The position numbers and the translations under genes are program-made. From CAIYRG01 sp964494505 (GTDB taxonomy: Bacteria; Pseudomonadota; Alphaproteobacteria; Micropepsales; Micropepsaceae): a stretch of DNA of 64,000 nucleotides. The notes beneath the pieces were generated by a model. The model saw only the letters and a program-made list of their open reading frames with translations. It was not told the DNA's origin and searched no databases. The stretch lies in the NCBI GenBank assembly GCA_964494505.1, contig CAZBRO010000004.1, forward strand, positions 124,001 through 188,000, read 5' to 3'. Below, one piece after another: positions 49,817 to 59,028 of this stretch (its first letter is position 1; each line of letters opens with the position of its first letter).

Positions 49817-50626
49817 TTACGCGAGCAGCGCCTTCATCTTCTCCTGGTTCATGCCCTTCATAAGCTGATCGACCATGGCGGCGAGCGGCACCGGCACCCT
49901 TGCGTCCTGGGCCAGCTCCAGCGCCACGTCCATGTCCTTTTCGGCCCATTTTCCGGTGCTCTTGCCCCAGCGGGAGAGCGACCAATTGGCGCCGCTGGAG
50001 TGGGCGAGCGCAGCGATCAGCTTCGGAATATCCGCGTCCAGTTTCTTCGCGAGGCTCAGCACTTCGTAATTCGCGACCATCGTGACCCAGAGCAGCATGT
50101 TGTTGGCGGTCTTGGTCAACTGGCCCATGCCGGCCGCGCCGACATACATGACATTCGCGCCGAAGGCGGACAGCGCCGGCTTCGCCTTGGCGAAGGCCGC
50201 TTCGTCGCCGCCGCAGAAGACGGTTAGCGTGCCGTTGTCGGCCGCCTCCTGGCCCAGCACCACAGGCGTATCGAGGCAGCCAATCCCGTGTTTGGCGCAT
50301 GCCGTTTCCAACTCGCGCGCAGTTTCGATCGAGGTGGAGCTGGCCACACAGATGACCGCGCCCTTGGCAAGCCTATCGAGCAGGCCGGAATTGACGATAA
50401 CGTCCTCGACCTGCGCGTCCGTCGCGACCATCACGACGACGACTTCGGAAGCGGCGCCGACCTCGGCCGGGCTGTCGACGACATTGATGCCGGCATCCAT
50501 GGCACGCTGCGCGGCCACGGCCGCGATGTCGTAGCCGGTGACGGCGAAGCCTTTGTTCACCATGTGGCGGGCCATCTGATAGCCCATGGCGCCCAATCCG
50601 ATGATGCCGGTGTTTTTCACGGTCAT
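49817..50626 (-). CDS. NAD(P)-dependent beta-hydroxyacid dehydrogenase (3-hydroxyisobutyrate dehydrogenase family)
   Basis: A 269-residue beta-hydroxyacid dehydrogenase: Rossmann start IIGLGAMGYQMARHMVNKGF, the substrate loop FLDTPVVLG-like sequence (CLDTPVVLGQEAADNGTLTVFCGG) and the catalytic Lys in GQLTKTANNML. It oxidises a 3-hydroxy acid or reduces a semialdehyde with NAD(P) in the cytoplasm. Its ATG overlaps the stop of the hydantoinase B gene, so it is the third gene of a coupled hydantoinase A-B-dehydrogenase unit. Confidence 0.9.
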   Translation of the reverse strand: MTVKNTGIIGLGAMGYQMARHMVNKGFAVTGYDIAAVAAQRAMDAGINVVDSPAEVGAASEVVVVMVATDAQVEDVIVNSGLLDRLAKGAVICVASSTSIETARELETACAKHGIGCLDTPVVLGQEAADNGTLTVFCGGDEAAFAKAKPALSAFGANVMYVGAAGMGQLTKTANNMLLWVTMVANYEVLSLAKKLDADIPKLIAALAHSSGANWSLSRWGKSTGKWAEKDMDVALELAQDARVPVPLAAMVDQLMKGMNQEKMKALLA

Positions 50627-52410
50627 TGCAATCTCCCTTTCGAGACCGCCCCCTCACTCCCACCCTCTCCCGCTCCGGGGGCGAGGGAAGCGCGCAATCG
50701 GGCGGTTGCGGTTTCGTCGATCTGCCAGTGGCGGCCGTGCATGGCGACGGCGACACCGTAATCCGTCGCGGCCCGCTCCGGCGAGACATATCCTTGCGCC
50801 ACATCGGCAAGCACCTTTGCGGGCTCACGCTCGAATGGCAATCCAAGTCCGCCGCCGCCCGGCGTTTCCAGCCGGAAGATGTCGCCCGCTTTCAACGGAT
50901 AATCGGCGTAGCGCGTCGGCAGGTGCTTTTCATCGGCAGTACCCGGATTGACGGTCAAGTCGCCGGTGCGTCCGGACGTACCGCCTGCCGCACCTAAGGG
51001 CGGGATCACGTGCTTGGACGAGCGGATGGAAAAACGCGCGTCCGCCAGATTCACATATTCGCGCAAAATGCCCAGACCGCCGCGGAATTTTCCGGCGCCG
51101 CCGGAATCCTTGATCAGCTCGAAGCGCTGCACGCGCGTCGGGAATTCGCTTTCGATGATCTCGATGGAGGCGATCTTGGCGTTGCTCTGATTGACTGAGG
51201 TGCCCGACGCGCCGTCCTTGGTGGCGCGTCCGCCCGCGCCGCCGCCGACGATCTCGTATTGCACATAGGTCTTGCCCGCCGACGTCGAGCGTCCGCCGAT
51301 GATGATAGAGCGGCTGCCGCAGCCATCCGCGCGCGCCCGCGACGGGATCACGTGCGAAAGTGCGGAGAACAGCGCTTCGACCATCGCGTGTACGGTCGCG
51401 TTGTAGGTATTGACGGGCGCGGGGAAGCGCGGGTTCAGCACGCTGCCTTCGCGCGTCTTCACTTCGAAGCTCCGCAGGATTCCGCTGTTGATGAAGATGA
51501 GCGGATCGACCAGCGAAATCAGCACATAGCCGACGGCCGCCTGCACCAGAGGCGGGCGCACATTGGCGGGGCCTTTGGTCTGGTCGGCCGACGCAGTGAA
51601 ATCGAAACCGATATGATCGCCCTTTTTTTCGACCACGACGTGAATGCGCACGGGCTTGTTCAGGTCGATGCCATCGTCATCGACGAAGCGTTCGCCTTCG
51701 AAGCGGCCATCCGTCCATTCGGATATGGCCGTGCGCATCTTGATCTCGGCAAGTTCGAGCAGGCGGTTGAAGCTAGCGAGCGCGTTGGCCTTGCCGAATT
51801 TGCGCAACAATTCGACCACGCGCTGTTCGCCCAAGCGGCTCGCGCCCAATTGGCCGCGGATGTCGCCGAGCACGAGTTCGGGGGTGCGCGAATTGGCGGC
51901 GATGATGCGTTCGATTTCGACGTTGCGCTGGCCTCCGCGGAAATAGCGCACGGCTGGCAGATGCAGGCCCTCGTTGAACGTCTCGCGCGCCTGCCCCGAA
52001 CAGGAGCCCGGCACCGGGCCGCCGATGTCGCTCTTGTGCGCGATGGAGCCGCAGAACCCGATGAGATCGCCTTCGTAGAAAACCGGCGTGATCACCGCCA
52101 TGTCGGGCGCGTGCGGGGAGCCACCATCGTAAGGGTGATTGATGAGGTAGGCGTCGCCCTCGACGATGTCGCGGCCATAGGCCTTGAGCACCGCCCGCCC
52201 GCAGGCGGGAAACGCGCCCATGTGCAGCGGCAGCACCACGTGCTGCGCGATCACATCCGCATTGGTGTCGAGAATCGCGCAGGACGCGTCCTGGGATTCG
52301 CGCACGATGGTGGAGAAGCCGGTGCGGAAGAGCGAGTTCTGCATCTCCTGCACGATGCCGGAAAGCGATGCCTTGACGATTTCCAGATCGACGGCGCCGA
52401 GTGCAATCAT
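50623..52410 (-). CDS. Hydantoinase B/oxoprolinase family protein
   Basis: A 595-residue HyuB-type subunit: LEIVKASLSGIVQEMQNSLFRTGFSTIVRES, DAYLINHPYDGGSPHAPDM, GFCGSIAHKSDIGG and the C-terminal GGLGILREY and LETPGGGGLGLP stretches. With HyuA it forms ATP-dependent hydantoinases, oxoprolinases or acetophenone/acetone carboxylase-type enzymes. Start and stop overlap the neighbours by ATGA. The last 25 residues (LAPGAGEGGSEGAVSKGRLQ part) are encoded by a palindromic repeat, so the C terminus is atypical. Confidence 0.92.
   Translation of the reverse strand: MIALGAVDLEIVKASLSGIVQEMQNSLFRTGFSTIVRESQDASCAILDTNADVIAQHVVLPLHMGAFPACGRAVLKAYGRDIVEGDAYLINHPYDGGSPHAPDMAVITPVFYEGDLIGFCGSIAHKSDIGGPVPGSCSGQARETFNEGLHLPAVRYFRGGQRNVEIERIIAANSRTPELVLGDIRGQLGASRLGEQRVVELLRKFGKANALASFNRLLELAEIKMRTAISEWTDGRFEGERFVDDDGIDLNKPVRIHVVVEKKGDHIGFDFTASADQTKGPANVRPPLVQAAVGYVLISLVDPLIFINSGILRSFEVKTREGSVLNPRFPAPVNTYNATVHAMVEALFSALSHVIPSRARADGCGSRSIIIGGRSTSAGKTYVQYEIVGGGAGGRATKDGASGTSVNQSNAKIASIEIIESEFPTRVQRFELIKDSGGAGKFRGGLGILREYVNLADARFSIRSSKHVIPPLGAAGGTSGRTGDLTVNPGTADEKHLPTRYADYPLKAGDIFRLETPGGGGLGLPFEREPAKVLADVAQGYVSPERAATDYGVAVAMHGRHWQIDETATARLRASLAPGAGEGGSEGAVSKGRLQ
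50648..50693. repeat. Palindromic repeat inside the hydantoinase B 3' end
   Basis: CCCCCTCACTCCCACCCTCT then CCCGCTCCGGGGGCGAGGGA; same family as 54598. It lies within the coding sequence and encodes the Gly/Ser-rich tail. Confidence 0.65.
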
Positions 52411-54521
52411 GAGCGCGCCCCCTCCGGTTCGCTGCGCGAACCACCTCCCCCGTGAACACGGGAGGATCCGCGCGTGATCAGGATGTTCTTGAAATCATCG
52501 ACGCGCGCGGTCTGGCCCGGCGGGATCACCGTGGTCGCATCGAGCTGATCGACGATGGCCGGTCCGGTAAATGCCGCGCCCACATCGAGCAGGTCGCGCT
52601 GATAGACGGGGCAATCCAGCGTGATGCCGTTGAAGCGCGCTTTGCGGATTTGCCGCAGCGCATCGCGGACAGGGATTCCCTGGCGCTCGAATTTGGGCAG
52701 ATGCACCGGCGGCACGCGTCCGATGCCGCGCAGCCGATAGGACACGATCTCGACCGGCTCTTCGGGTGCGGTATGGCCGAACATCTGCTTGTGCGTTTCG
52801 TCGAAGCGCGCGCGCAACCGCCCGATGCTCTGGCTATCGAGAGGATAATCGACCGGAATGGTGATTTCGTAACCTTGGCCCGCATAGCGCAGGTCGAGCG
52901 CGCGCTCGATTGCGATCTGCGGAACCGGAAAGCCCTCGTCACGCAAATCGCGCGAGGCGTGACTTTCCAATTCTGCGAACGCGGCGCCGACATCATCCGC
53001 AGTCGCCTTCGCAAGCGGCGCCATCTTGGAGCGGATGTAATCGTGCTTCACGTCGCTCATCAGAAGGCCCATTGCGGAATAGACGCCGGGATAAAGCGGC
53101 ACCGCGACGCCCGCCATGCCGAGCTCGGCCGCGATGGCGCAGGCATGCAACGGCCCCGCCCCGCCAAAGGCCAGCAACTGGAAATCGCGCAAATCGTGGC
53201 CGCGCATGGTGGAGATGGCCTTGATCGCCTCCTGCATCTTCACGTCGATGATGCGCACGATTCCTTCGGCGGCCTCTTCGACGGAGAGATTCAGCTTCGA
53301 GGCGACATGGGTTTCAAGCGCGCGGCGCGCGGCCGAACTATCCAGCCGCATCTTGCCGCCGAGGAAATTGTCCTCGCCGAGATAACCGAGCACGAGATTG
53401 CAGTCGGTGATGGTGGGTTCGGTGCCGCCGCGGCCGTAGCAGGCCGGCCCCGGCACGGCGCCCGCACTCTCCGGCCCCACTTCGAGCTGACCGAAACGGT
53501 CCACCCGCGCGAGCGTGCCGCCGCCTGCGCTCACCGTGTTGATGTCGATCATCGGCAGCGCGATATCGCGGCCCTCGATCTTGCCCCGGTTCTGCACCGC
53601 GGCTTCGCCGTCCTTGATCAGGGCCACGTCGCAGGACGTGCCGCCCATGTCGAAGGTGATGAGGTTGGTGAAGCCCGTGGTGCGGCAGGTCTGCACGCTC
53701 GCGGTGATGCCGCCGGCCGGACCCGACAGCACGGTGGCCACCGCTTTCTTCGCGCTCGCGGCAAAGGTCGCCATGCCGCCATTCGATTGCATGATGTATT
53801 TCTGCGGCGTCGTGACGCCCGCGCCAGCAAGCCGGCTTTCCAGATTGCCGATGTAGCGGGCGAGAATGGGTTCGAGATAGGCGTTAATCACCGTCGTCGA
53901 CAACCGGTAATATTCGCGGATCTGCGGCACGATGTCGGAAGAGAGCGAAACGGCGCAGCCGGGGATTTCCTCGGCGATGATCGTGCGGGCGCGTTCCTCA
54001 TGCTCGGGATGCAGGAACGAGAACAGGAGGCACACGGCGATGGCTTGCAGCCCTTCCTCGCGCAATTCGCGCAATGTGAGACGCAAGGCGTCCTCATCCA
54101 GCGGCAGCAGAATTTCGCCGGAAGCCGACACCCGCTCCGTCACTTCGCCGGTGAGGCTCTCCGGCACCAGCAGAGGCGGGCGGTCGTAGAAGATGTCGAA
54201 GATGGCCGAACCATGTGGCCGGCACTGCTCCGCCACTTCATAGATGCCGCGGAACCCCTTGGTCACCAGAAGGCCGGTGCGCACGCCCTTTCCTTCCAGC
54301 AGCGCGTTCGTGCCGACCGTCGTGCCGTGGCAGAAATAGCCGATGTCGGCGGCGGCAACGCCCTTGTCCAGCAGCACCTGGACGCCTGCCAGAATCGCCC
54401 GCGACGGATCGTCCGGGGTGGAGGGCAGCTTGGCGATGGCGATGCGGTTCGCATCCTCGTCCCAATAGACGAAGTCGGAGAACGTGCCTCCGGTATCCAC
54501 GGTCAAACGGTAACGGCCCAT
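52407..54521 (-). CDS. Hydantoinase A/oxoprolinase family protein
   Basis: A 704-residue HyuA-type subunit. The opening VDTGGTFSDFVYWDE is the ASKHA phosphate loop, FCHGTTVGTNALLEGKG and ITFDMGGTSCDVALI are conserved family blocks, and AFGGAGPLHACAIAAELG carries the adenosine-binding region. The enzyme phosphorylates a cyclic amide, amide or ketone with ATP for ring opening or carboxylation. It is first in the leftward array and divergent from the gene at 54719. Its C terminus (RGSSRVHGGGGSRSEPEGAR) is encoded by a repeat element. Confidence 0.93.
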   Translation of the reverse strand: MGRYRLTVDTGGTFSDFVYWDEDANRIAIAKLPSTPDDPSRAILAGVQVLLDKGVAAADIGYFCHGTTVGTNALLEGKGVRTGLLVTKGFRGIYEVAEQCRPHGSAIFDIFYDRPPLLVPESLTGEVTERVSASGEILLPLDEDALRLTLRELREEGLQAIAVCLLFSFLHPEHEERARTIIAEEIPGCAVSLSSDIVPQIREYYRLSTTVINAYLEPILARYIGNLESRLAGAGVTTPQKYIMQSNGGMATFAASAKKAVATVLSGPAGGITASVQTCRTTGFTNLITFDMGGTSCDVALIKDGEAAVQNRGKIEGRDIALPMIDINTVSAGGGTLARVDRFGQLEVGPESAGAVPGPACYGRGGTEPTITDCNLVLGYLGEDNFLGGKMRLDSSAARRALETHVASKLNLSVEEAAEGIVRIIDVKMQEAIKAISTMRGHDLRDFQLLAFGGAGPLHACAIAAELGMAGVAVPLYPGVYSAMGLLMSDVKHDYIRSKMAPLAKATADDVGAAFAELESHASRDLRDEGFPVPQIAIERALDLRYAGQGYEITIPVDYPLDSQSIGRLRARFDETHKQMFGHTAPEEPVEIVSYRLRGIGRVPPVHLPKFERQGIPVRDALRQIRKARFNGITLDCPVYQRDLLDVGAAFTGPAIVDQLDATTVIPPGQTARVDDFKNILITRGSSRVHGGGGSRSEPEGARS
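52439..52468. repeat. Palindromic repeat inside the hydantoinase A 3' end
   Basis: ACCTCCCCCGTGAACACGGG AGG; same core as 24691 and 47864, here inside a reading frame. Confidence 0.65.
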
Positions 54522-54718
54522 CAGGGACTTTCTTGAAAATGGCGATTGGCTTTGGGGTGGGGTTTATAGAAGGAACAATCGGGCAACAAGGCGGTAATCC
54601 CCCTCACCCGCCGAGCCCCCGGCTCGGCGCCCTCTCCCCCGGAGGGGGCGAGGGACAAGCCTGGAAAGCACGGGCCAAAACACCTAATTTCGGCGCGGCT
54701 CAGAAACAAGGGGACGAA
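54522..54718. promoter_or_regulatory. Divergent promoter region with palindromic repeat (54598-54655)
   Basis: The 197 bp between the hydantoinase A gene and the racemase-fold gene must carry promoters for both long arrays. A repeat element (CCCTCACCCGCCGAGCCCCC through GGGGGCGAGGG) occupies 54598-54655, and GGTTTATAGAAGG near 54561 may be a -10 for the plus strand. No regulator is adjacent. Confidence 0.45.
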
Positions 54719-55450
54719 ATGGCTTTTACATCCTGGCGCGGCGTCGTCGGCAACATCAAGCCGACCATGCGCCCCGGCTCCGTCGAGGAATTGTGCCGCA
54801 TCCTGCCCGATGGCGTGGGGATCATTCCCCTGTTCCTCGATATCCAGCGGGGAGCGCGCGAAGAATTCACGCACATCATTCCGCATTACGAGCCGCTCAT
54901 TGCCAAGCTCGCGGATTGCGAGGTGGACCTGATCCATCCCGAGGGCGCGCCGCCCTTCATGGTGCTGGGTTATAAGGGCGAGGCCGATCTGATCAAGAAA
55001 TGGGAGAAGAAGTACAAAATCCCGGTGTTCACGTCGGGCACCAACCACATCCGCGCGCTCAATGCGCTGAAGGTGAAGCGGTTCATCGGCGCTTCCTATT
55101 TCAGCGGCAAGATCAACGCGACGTTCGCGCAATATTTCGTGGATGCCGGGTTCGACGTTCTCGGCATGGAGGGGATCGAGGTACCGTTCCAGGAGGTCGG
55201 GAATCTGTCCGGCGAAATGGTCTATGCGCATGTGAAGAAGATTTTCCTCAAGCACCGCGAGGCGGAAGGGATTTACCTCCTGGGTTCCGGCTGGCGCGTG
55301 ATGGGGATCATCGACATGCTGGAGCGCGATCTGGGCATTCCGGTGATTCATCCGGTGCCGGCGCGCTGCTGGGAAATCCAGCGGCGGCTGATGATCAATC
55401 ATCCGGTTTCCGGATATGGGCGGCTGTTGTCCGAGATGCTGCCGGGATGA
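54719..55450 (+). CDS. Asp/Glu racemase-fold protein (maleate isomerase-like) lacking both catalytic cysteines
   Basis: A 243-residue protein alignable to the maleate isomerase/arylmalonate decarboxylase family, including the one at 32827: SVEELCRILPDGVGIIPLF, IPVFTSGTNHIRALNALKVKRF, DMLERDLGIPVIHPVPARCWEIQRRL. The first catalytic Cys (C78 of the 32827 protein) aligns with P74 in IHPEGAP and the second (C190) with G189 in LLGSGWR, so neither is present. The chemistry must differ or be lost. It heads the rightward array and overlaps the TctC gene by ATGA. Start ATG 54719; a longer frame to 54215 is antisense to hyuA. Confidence 0.8.
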   Translation: MAFTSWRGVVGNIKPTMRPGSVEELCRILPDGVGIIPLFLDIQRGAREEFTHIIPHYEPLIAKLADCEVDLIHPEGAPPFMVLGYKGEADLIKKWEKKYKIPVFTSGTNHIRALNALKVKRFIGASYFSGKINATFAQYFVDAGFDVLGMEGIEVPFQEVGNLSGEMVYAHVKKIFLKHREAEGIYLLGSGWRVMGIIDMLERDLGIPVIHPVPARCWEIQRRLMINHPVSGYGRLLSEMLPG

Positions 55451-56466
55451 TGCGGTGGCTTGCGCGCGCGGGTTTGCTTTTCGCGCTCGCCGCGAGCGTC
55501 CCTGCGTCCGCGCAAGCGCCGCAAGCCTTCTACAAGGGCAAGCAGGTCGTGATGCTGATCGCGAGCGGTGCGGGCGGCGGCTACGACACCTATGCGCGCG
55601 CGCTGGCGCGCTACATGGGCAAGCATATTCCGGGCGAACCCGCCATTGTGCCGAAGAACGTACCGGGCGCAGGCGGTCTGATCGCGGCGAACACGCTTTA
55701 TAATTCGGCCGTGCCCGACGGGCTGACCTTCGCCGCGCTCACCAATGGCGAGGCCATGGACCCGCTGTTCGGCGAGCCGGCAGCGCGTTTCGACGGGCAG
55801 AAATTCGGCTGGCTCGGTTCAATCGGCAAGCTCGAAAATATCTGCGTCACCTGGAAAGGCAGAAGTCCGATCACCAAGATCGAGCAGGCCAGGCTGCGCG
55901 AGATCACGGTCAGCACCACCGGGGCCACCGGCAATTCGTCGATCATGCCGAAAATCGCCAACGAACTCCTCGGCACCAGGTTCAAAGTGATCGGCGGCTA
56001 CACCGAGGGTGCAGGCCAGACGCTCGCGCTCGAACGCGGCGAGGTGGACGGGATTTGCGGGCTTTCCTATTCGACGCTGAAGGCTTCGCGGCCCGATTGG
56101 TTCCGTGATGGAAAGCTCAACATCATTTTGCAGATCGGGCTGCACAAATTGAAGGAGCTGCCGGACGTGCCGAACGCCATCGATCTGGTGTCCGATCCGG
56201 ACAACAAGAAGGTTCTGGAGCTGATCCTGATCCGGCAGGAGATGGGGCGGCCTTACGCCGTGCCGCCGGGCACACCGCCCGACCGCGTGGCGATATTGCG
56301 CAAGGCCTTTGCCGATACGCTGAAAGACCCGGCCTTCATAGCCGAGGCCGGGAAGCTGCAATTGGAAATCGATCCGCTGACCGGGCCGGAGATAGAAGGC
56401 TTGCTCAAGACAGCCTACAGCGCGCCCAAAGCCGTCGTCGCCCGCGCGGCCGCACTCGCGAAATGA
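55447..56466 (+). CDS. Bug/TctC-family solute-binding protein (orphan, second)
   Basis: A 339-residue periplasmic binding protein: signal peptide LLFALAASVPASAQ, then QAFYKGKQVVMLIASGAGGGYD, the TctC ligand loop, KNVPGAGGLIAAN, and NDVPNAIDLV-type sequence in the second lobe. It overlaps the stop of the racemase-like gene and the start of the GMC gene (ATGA on both sides), so it is firmly within the operon and probably binds a substrate or intermediate of it. TctA/TctB are absent. Confidence 0.9.
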   Translation: MMRWLARAGLLFALAASVPASAQAPQAFYKGKQVVMLIASGAGGGYDTYARALARYMGKHIPGEPAIVPKNVPGAGGLIAANTLYNSAVPDGLTFAALTNGEAMDPLFGEPAARFDGQKFGWLGSIGKLENICVTWKGRSPITKIEQARLREITVSTTGATGNSSIMPKIANELLGTRFKVIGGYTEGAGQTLALERGEVDGICGLSYSTLKASRPDWFRDGKLNIILQIGLHKLKELPDVPNAIDLVSDPDNKKVLELILIRQEMGRPYAVPPGTPPDRVAILRKAFADTLKDPAFIAEAGKLQLEIDPLTGPEIEGLLKTAYSAPKAVVARAAALAK

Positions 56467-58079
56467 CGAGCGGCAATTACGACTACATCGTCATCGGGGC
56501 GGGGTCCGCGGGCTGCGTGCTGGCGAACCGCTTGACCGAAGATGGCGCGGCGAAAGTGCTGCTGCTGGAGGCGGGCGGGCCCGACAAGCATCCCTATATC
56601 CACATTCCGCTCGGCCTTGGCCGCATGCATGCGAGCCGGATGTTCGACTGGGGCTATGACAGCGAGCCCGAACCTGCGCTCAACGGCCGCCGCATCGAGG
56701 CGATGCGCGGCAAGGTGCTGGGCGGCTCGTCCTCCATCAACGTGATGGCGTTCACGCGCGGCGATCCCAACGATTACGAGCGCTGGGCGCAATCGGGCGC
56801 GCTCGGGTGGTCGTATGCGGACGTGCTCCCCTATTTCAAGCGAGTCGAGACCTGGGAGGAGGGCGACAACGCCTTCCGCGGCGGGGCCGGCCCTATCGGC
56901 GTCGAATGGGCCAAGACGCGCGATCCCTTGTTCGATGCCTGGATCGAAGCCGCGAAGGCGGCCGGTTATCCGCATGTCCACGATTACAACGCGGGGAGCC
57001 ACGAGGGCTTCGGCCGCAGCCAATATTCCATCCGCAACGGCAAGCGGTCGTCCGCGGCGGCGGCTTATTTGCGGCCCGTGCTGAAGCGGCCGAACCTGAC
57101 GGTGCACACCGGGGCCCTGACCACGCGAATCCTGATCGAAGCCACAAAAGCGACTGGCGTCGAATATGTGCGCGGGGGGCAGACCGTCCGCGCACAGGCC
57201 GGCGCGGAGGTGATCGTGTCGGCGGGCGCGTTCAACACGCCGCAAATCCTGATGCTGTCCGGCATCGGGCCGGCCGAACATCTGAGCGAGATGGGCATCA
57301 AGCCGGTGGCCGATCTGCCGGTGGGGAAGAACCTGCAGGATCATGTGGCGGCGCTCATCATGTACAGCCGTCCCGCACCTGGACCGTTTCGCGACGCGAT
57401 GCGCTTTGACCGTATGGCAAAGGGGATGATCGAGGCCCATTTCCGCGGCACCGGTGTCGCGACAATCGTGCCGGGGGGCTTGCACGCCTTCGTGAAGACG
57501 CGGCCCGAGCTAGCGGCGCCCGATATCGAGTTCATGTTCCGCGGCGCGCCCACCAATGCCAAACTGTGGTTGCCACCCTTCAAGCGCGCCTATGCCGACG
57601 GGTACGGCATCCGCCCAACCCTGTTGCACCCGGAAAGCCGCGGGCAAGTGAAACTTGCCAGCGCCGATCCGCGCGCCCATCCCCGCATCTTCCTCAACCT
57701 GCTGACGGTCGCGTCCGATCTGGCGACCTTGCGCGAGGGTTTCAAGCGCGCCCGGGAGGTGGCGATGCAGAAGCCGCTCGATCCTTATCGGGGCGTTGAA
57801 ACCTCGCCCGGGGAAAAGGTGAAGACCGACGCTGAAATCGACGCCTGGCTGCGGCGCGTCGTGGTGACGGCCCACCATCCCGCCTCCACCTGCCCCATGG
57901 GTACGCGGGACGACTGCGTGCTCGACCCGCAGATGCGGGTGCGCGGGATCGATAGGCTTCGCGTGGCCGATGCCTCCGCCATGCCGGACCTGGTTTCGGC
58001 CCATATCAACGCGACCGTGCTGATGATGGCGGAAAAGGCGGCCGATCTGATCCGGGGACGGGCCGCGGCAGCCGGATGA
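56463..58079 (+). CDS. GMC family FAD-dependent oxidoreductase
   Basis: A 538-residue GMC oxidoreductase (choline dehydrogenase/alcohol dehydrogenase type): FAD-binding IVIGAGSAGCVLANRL at the N terminus, GKVLGGSSSINVMAFTRG (GMC signature 1), SAGAFNTPQILMLSGIGP (signature 2), the catalytic His in VTAHHPASTCPMG and the C-terminal VSAHINATVLMMAEKAADLI. It oxidises a primary alcohol to an aldehyde; the electron acceptor is probably a quinone. No signal peptide. It overlaps the TctC gene by ATGA. Confidence 0.93.
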   Translation: MTSGNYDYIVIGAGSAGCVLANRLTEDGAAKVLLLEAGGPDKHPYIHIPLGLGRMHASRMFDWGYDSEPEPALNGRRIEAMRGKVLGGSSSINVMAFTRGDPNDYERWAQSGALGWSYADVLPYFKRVETWEEGDNAFRGGAGPIGVEWAKTRDPLFDAWIEAAKAAGYPHVHDYNAGSHEGFGRSQYSIRNGKRSSAAAAYLRPVLKRPNLTVHTGALTTRILIEATKATGVEYVRGGQTVRAQAGAEVIVSAGAFNTPQILMLSGIGPAEHLSEMGIKPVADLPVGKNLQDHVAALIMYSRPAPGPFRDAMRFDRMAKGMIEAHFRGTGVATIVPGGLHAFVKTRPELAAPDIEFMFRGAPTNAKLWLPPFKRAYADGYGIRPTLLHPESRGQVKLASADPRAHPRIFLNLLTVASDLATLREGFKRAREVAMQKPLDPYRGVETSPGEKVKTDAEIDAWLRRVVVTAHHPASTCPMGTRDDCVLDPQMRVRGIDRLRVADASAMPDLVSAHINATVLMMAEKAADLIRGRAAAAG

Positions 58080-58158
58080 GGACCGCAGTTGCGCGCGCCC
58101 GAGCCCATTCGGTACTGTCGCCGCACACGCTAATCGCCATCCCGTACGGGAGTTTCAA

Positions 58159-59019
58159 ATGTCCGTCCTGACCAAGACCCGGCTCGAAATCGTGCCGATG
58201 ACCCGGCATATCGGCGCCGAAATCCGCGGCCTCGACCTGCGCGAACGCCCGGACGAGGAAACCGTCAAAGCGATCTATCAGGCCTGGCTCGACCATCTGG
58301 TGCTGGTGTTCCCGGGGCAGACTCTCACCCAGGAAGACCTTATCCGCGTCACCACCTATTTCGGCGAGACCGGGCACCTCGACCGCCCCGCCAAATACCA
58401 CCCGCCGGGGTTTTCCAAGATGCTGCCCGGCATCATGCTGATTTCGAACATCCGCGAGAACGGCGAGCCCATAGGCGCGCTACCCGACGGCGAGATGATG
58501 TTCCACCACGACATGATCCATAAGGATGTGCCGAGCAAGGCGACGCTGCTCTATTCGGTGGAAATCCCTTCCCATGGAGGCAACACGCTGTTCGCGAGCG
58601 GCTATGCGGCCTACGAGACGCTCGATCCCGCCATCCGTTCGGCCCTGGAAGGCAAGCGCGCGCTTCATCATTACAATTACGGTTCGCAGCAGCGCGGCGA
58701 GGGTGGCGTGGAAGCGTTCAACGAATGCGTTCACCCCGTGTTCCGCACCCATGAGGACACCGGCCGCAAAGCGGTCTATGTGAATCGGCTGATGACGGTG
58801 AAGGTGGAGGACCTGGAGCCCGAAGAAAGCGACCGGCTGCTGAATGCCGTTTTCGATCATGCCGAGAAACCGGAATTCGTCTATTCGCATGTCTGGCGGA
58901 AGGGCGACCTGCTGCTGTGGGACAATCGCTGCTCCAGCCACGCACGCACCGATTTCCCCTCGAACGAACGGCGGCTGATGCTGCGCACCACGGTCAAGGG
59001 CACCGTGCGGCCGTATTGA
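58159..59019 (+). CDS. TauD/TfdA-family Fe(II)/2-oxoglutarate-dependent dioxygenase
   Basis: A 286-residue dioxygenase: the H-x-D motif lies in MMFHHDMIHKD, the distal His in WDNRCSSHART and the 2-oxoglutarate Arg in RRLMLRTTV. The family hydroxylates taurine, 2,4-D, other sulfonates, ethers or quaternary amines with release of CO2 and succinate. The opening VPMTRHIGAEIRGLDL and the MTVKVEDL stretch are typical. It lies 79 bp behind the GMC gene and 9 bp before the next TctC gene. Confidence 0.93.
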   Translation: MSVLTKTRLEIVPMTRHIGAEIRGLDLRERPDEETVKAIYQAWLDHLVLVFPGQTLTQEDLIRVTTYFGETGHLDRPAKYHPPGFSKMLPGIMLISNIRENGEPIGALPDGEMMFHHDMIHKDVPSKATLLYSVEIPSHGGNTLFASGYAAYETLDPAIRSALEGKRALHHYNYGSQQRGEGGVEAFNECVHPVFRTHEDTGRKAVYVNRLMTVKVEDLEPEESDRLLNAVFDHAEKPEFVYSHVWRKGDLLLWDNRCSSHARTDFPSNERRLMLRTTVKGTVRPY

Positions 59020-59028
59020 TCGCGAGCG

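Noticed and set aside
52452..54536. 694-codon open frame on the plus strand
   Set aside because: Antisense to hydantoinase A, whose motifs are complete; composition is that of a shadow frame.
54215..54718. Long N-terminal extension of the racemase-fold gene
   Set aside because: The added 168 codons run antisense through hydantoinase A and through a palindromic repeat; the family-like sequence begins at 54719.
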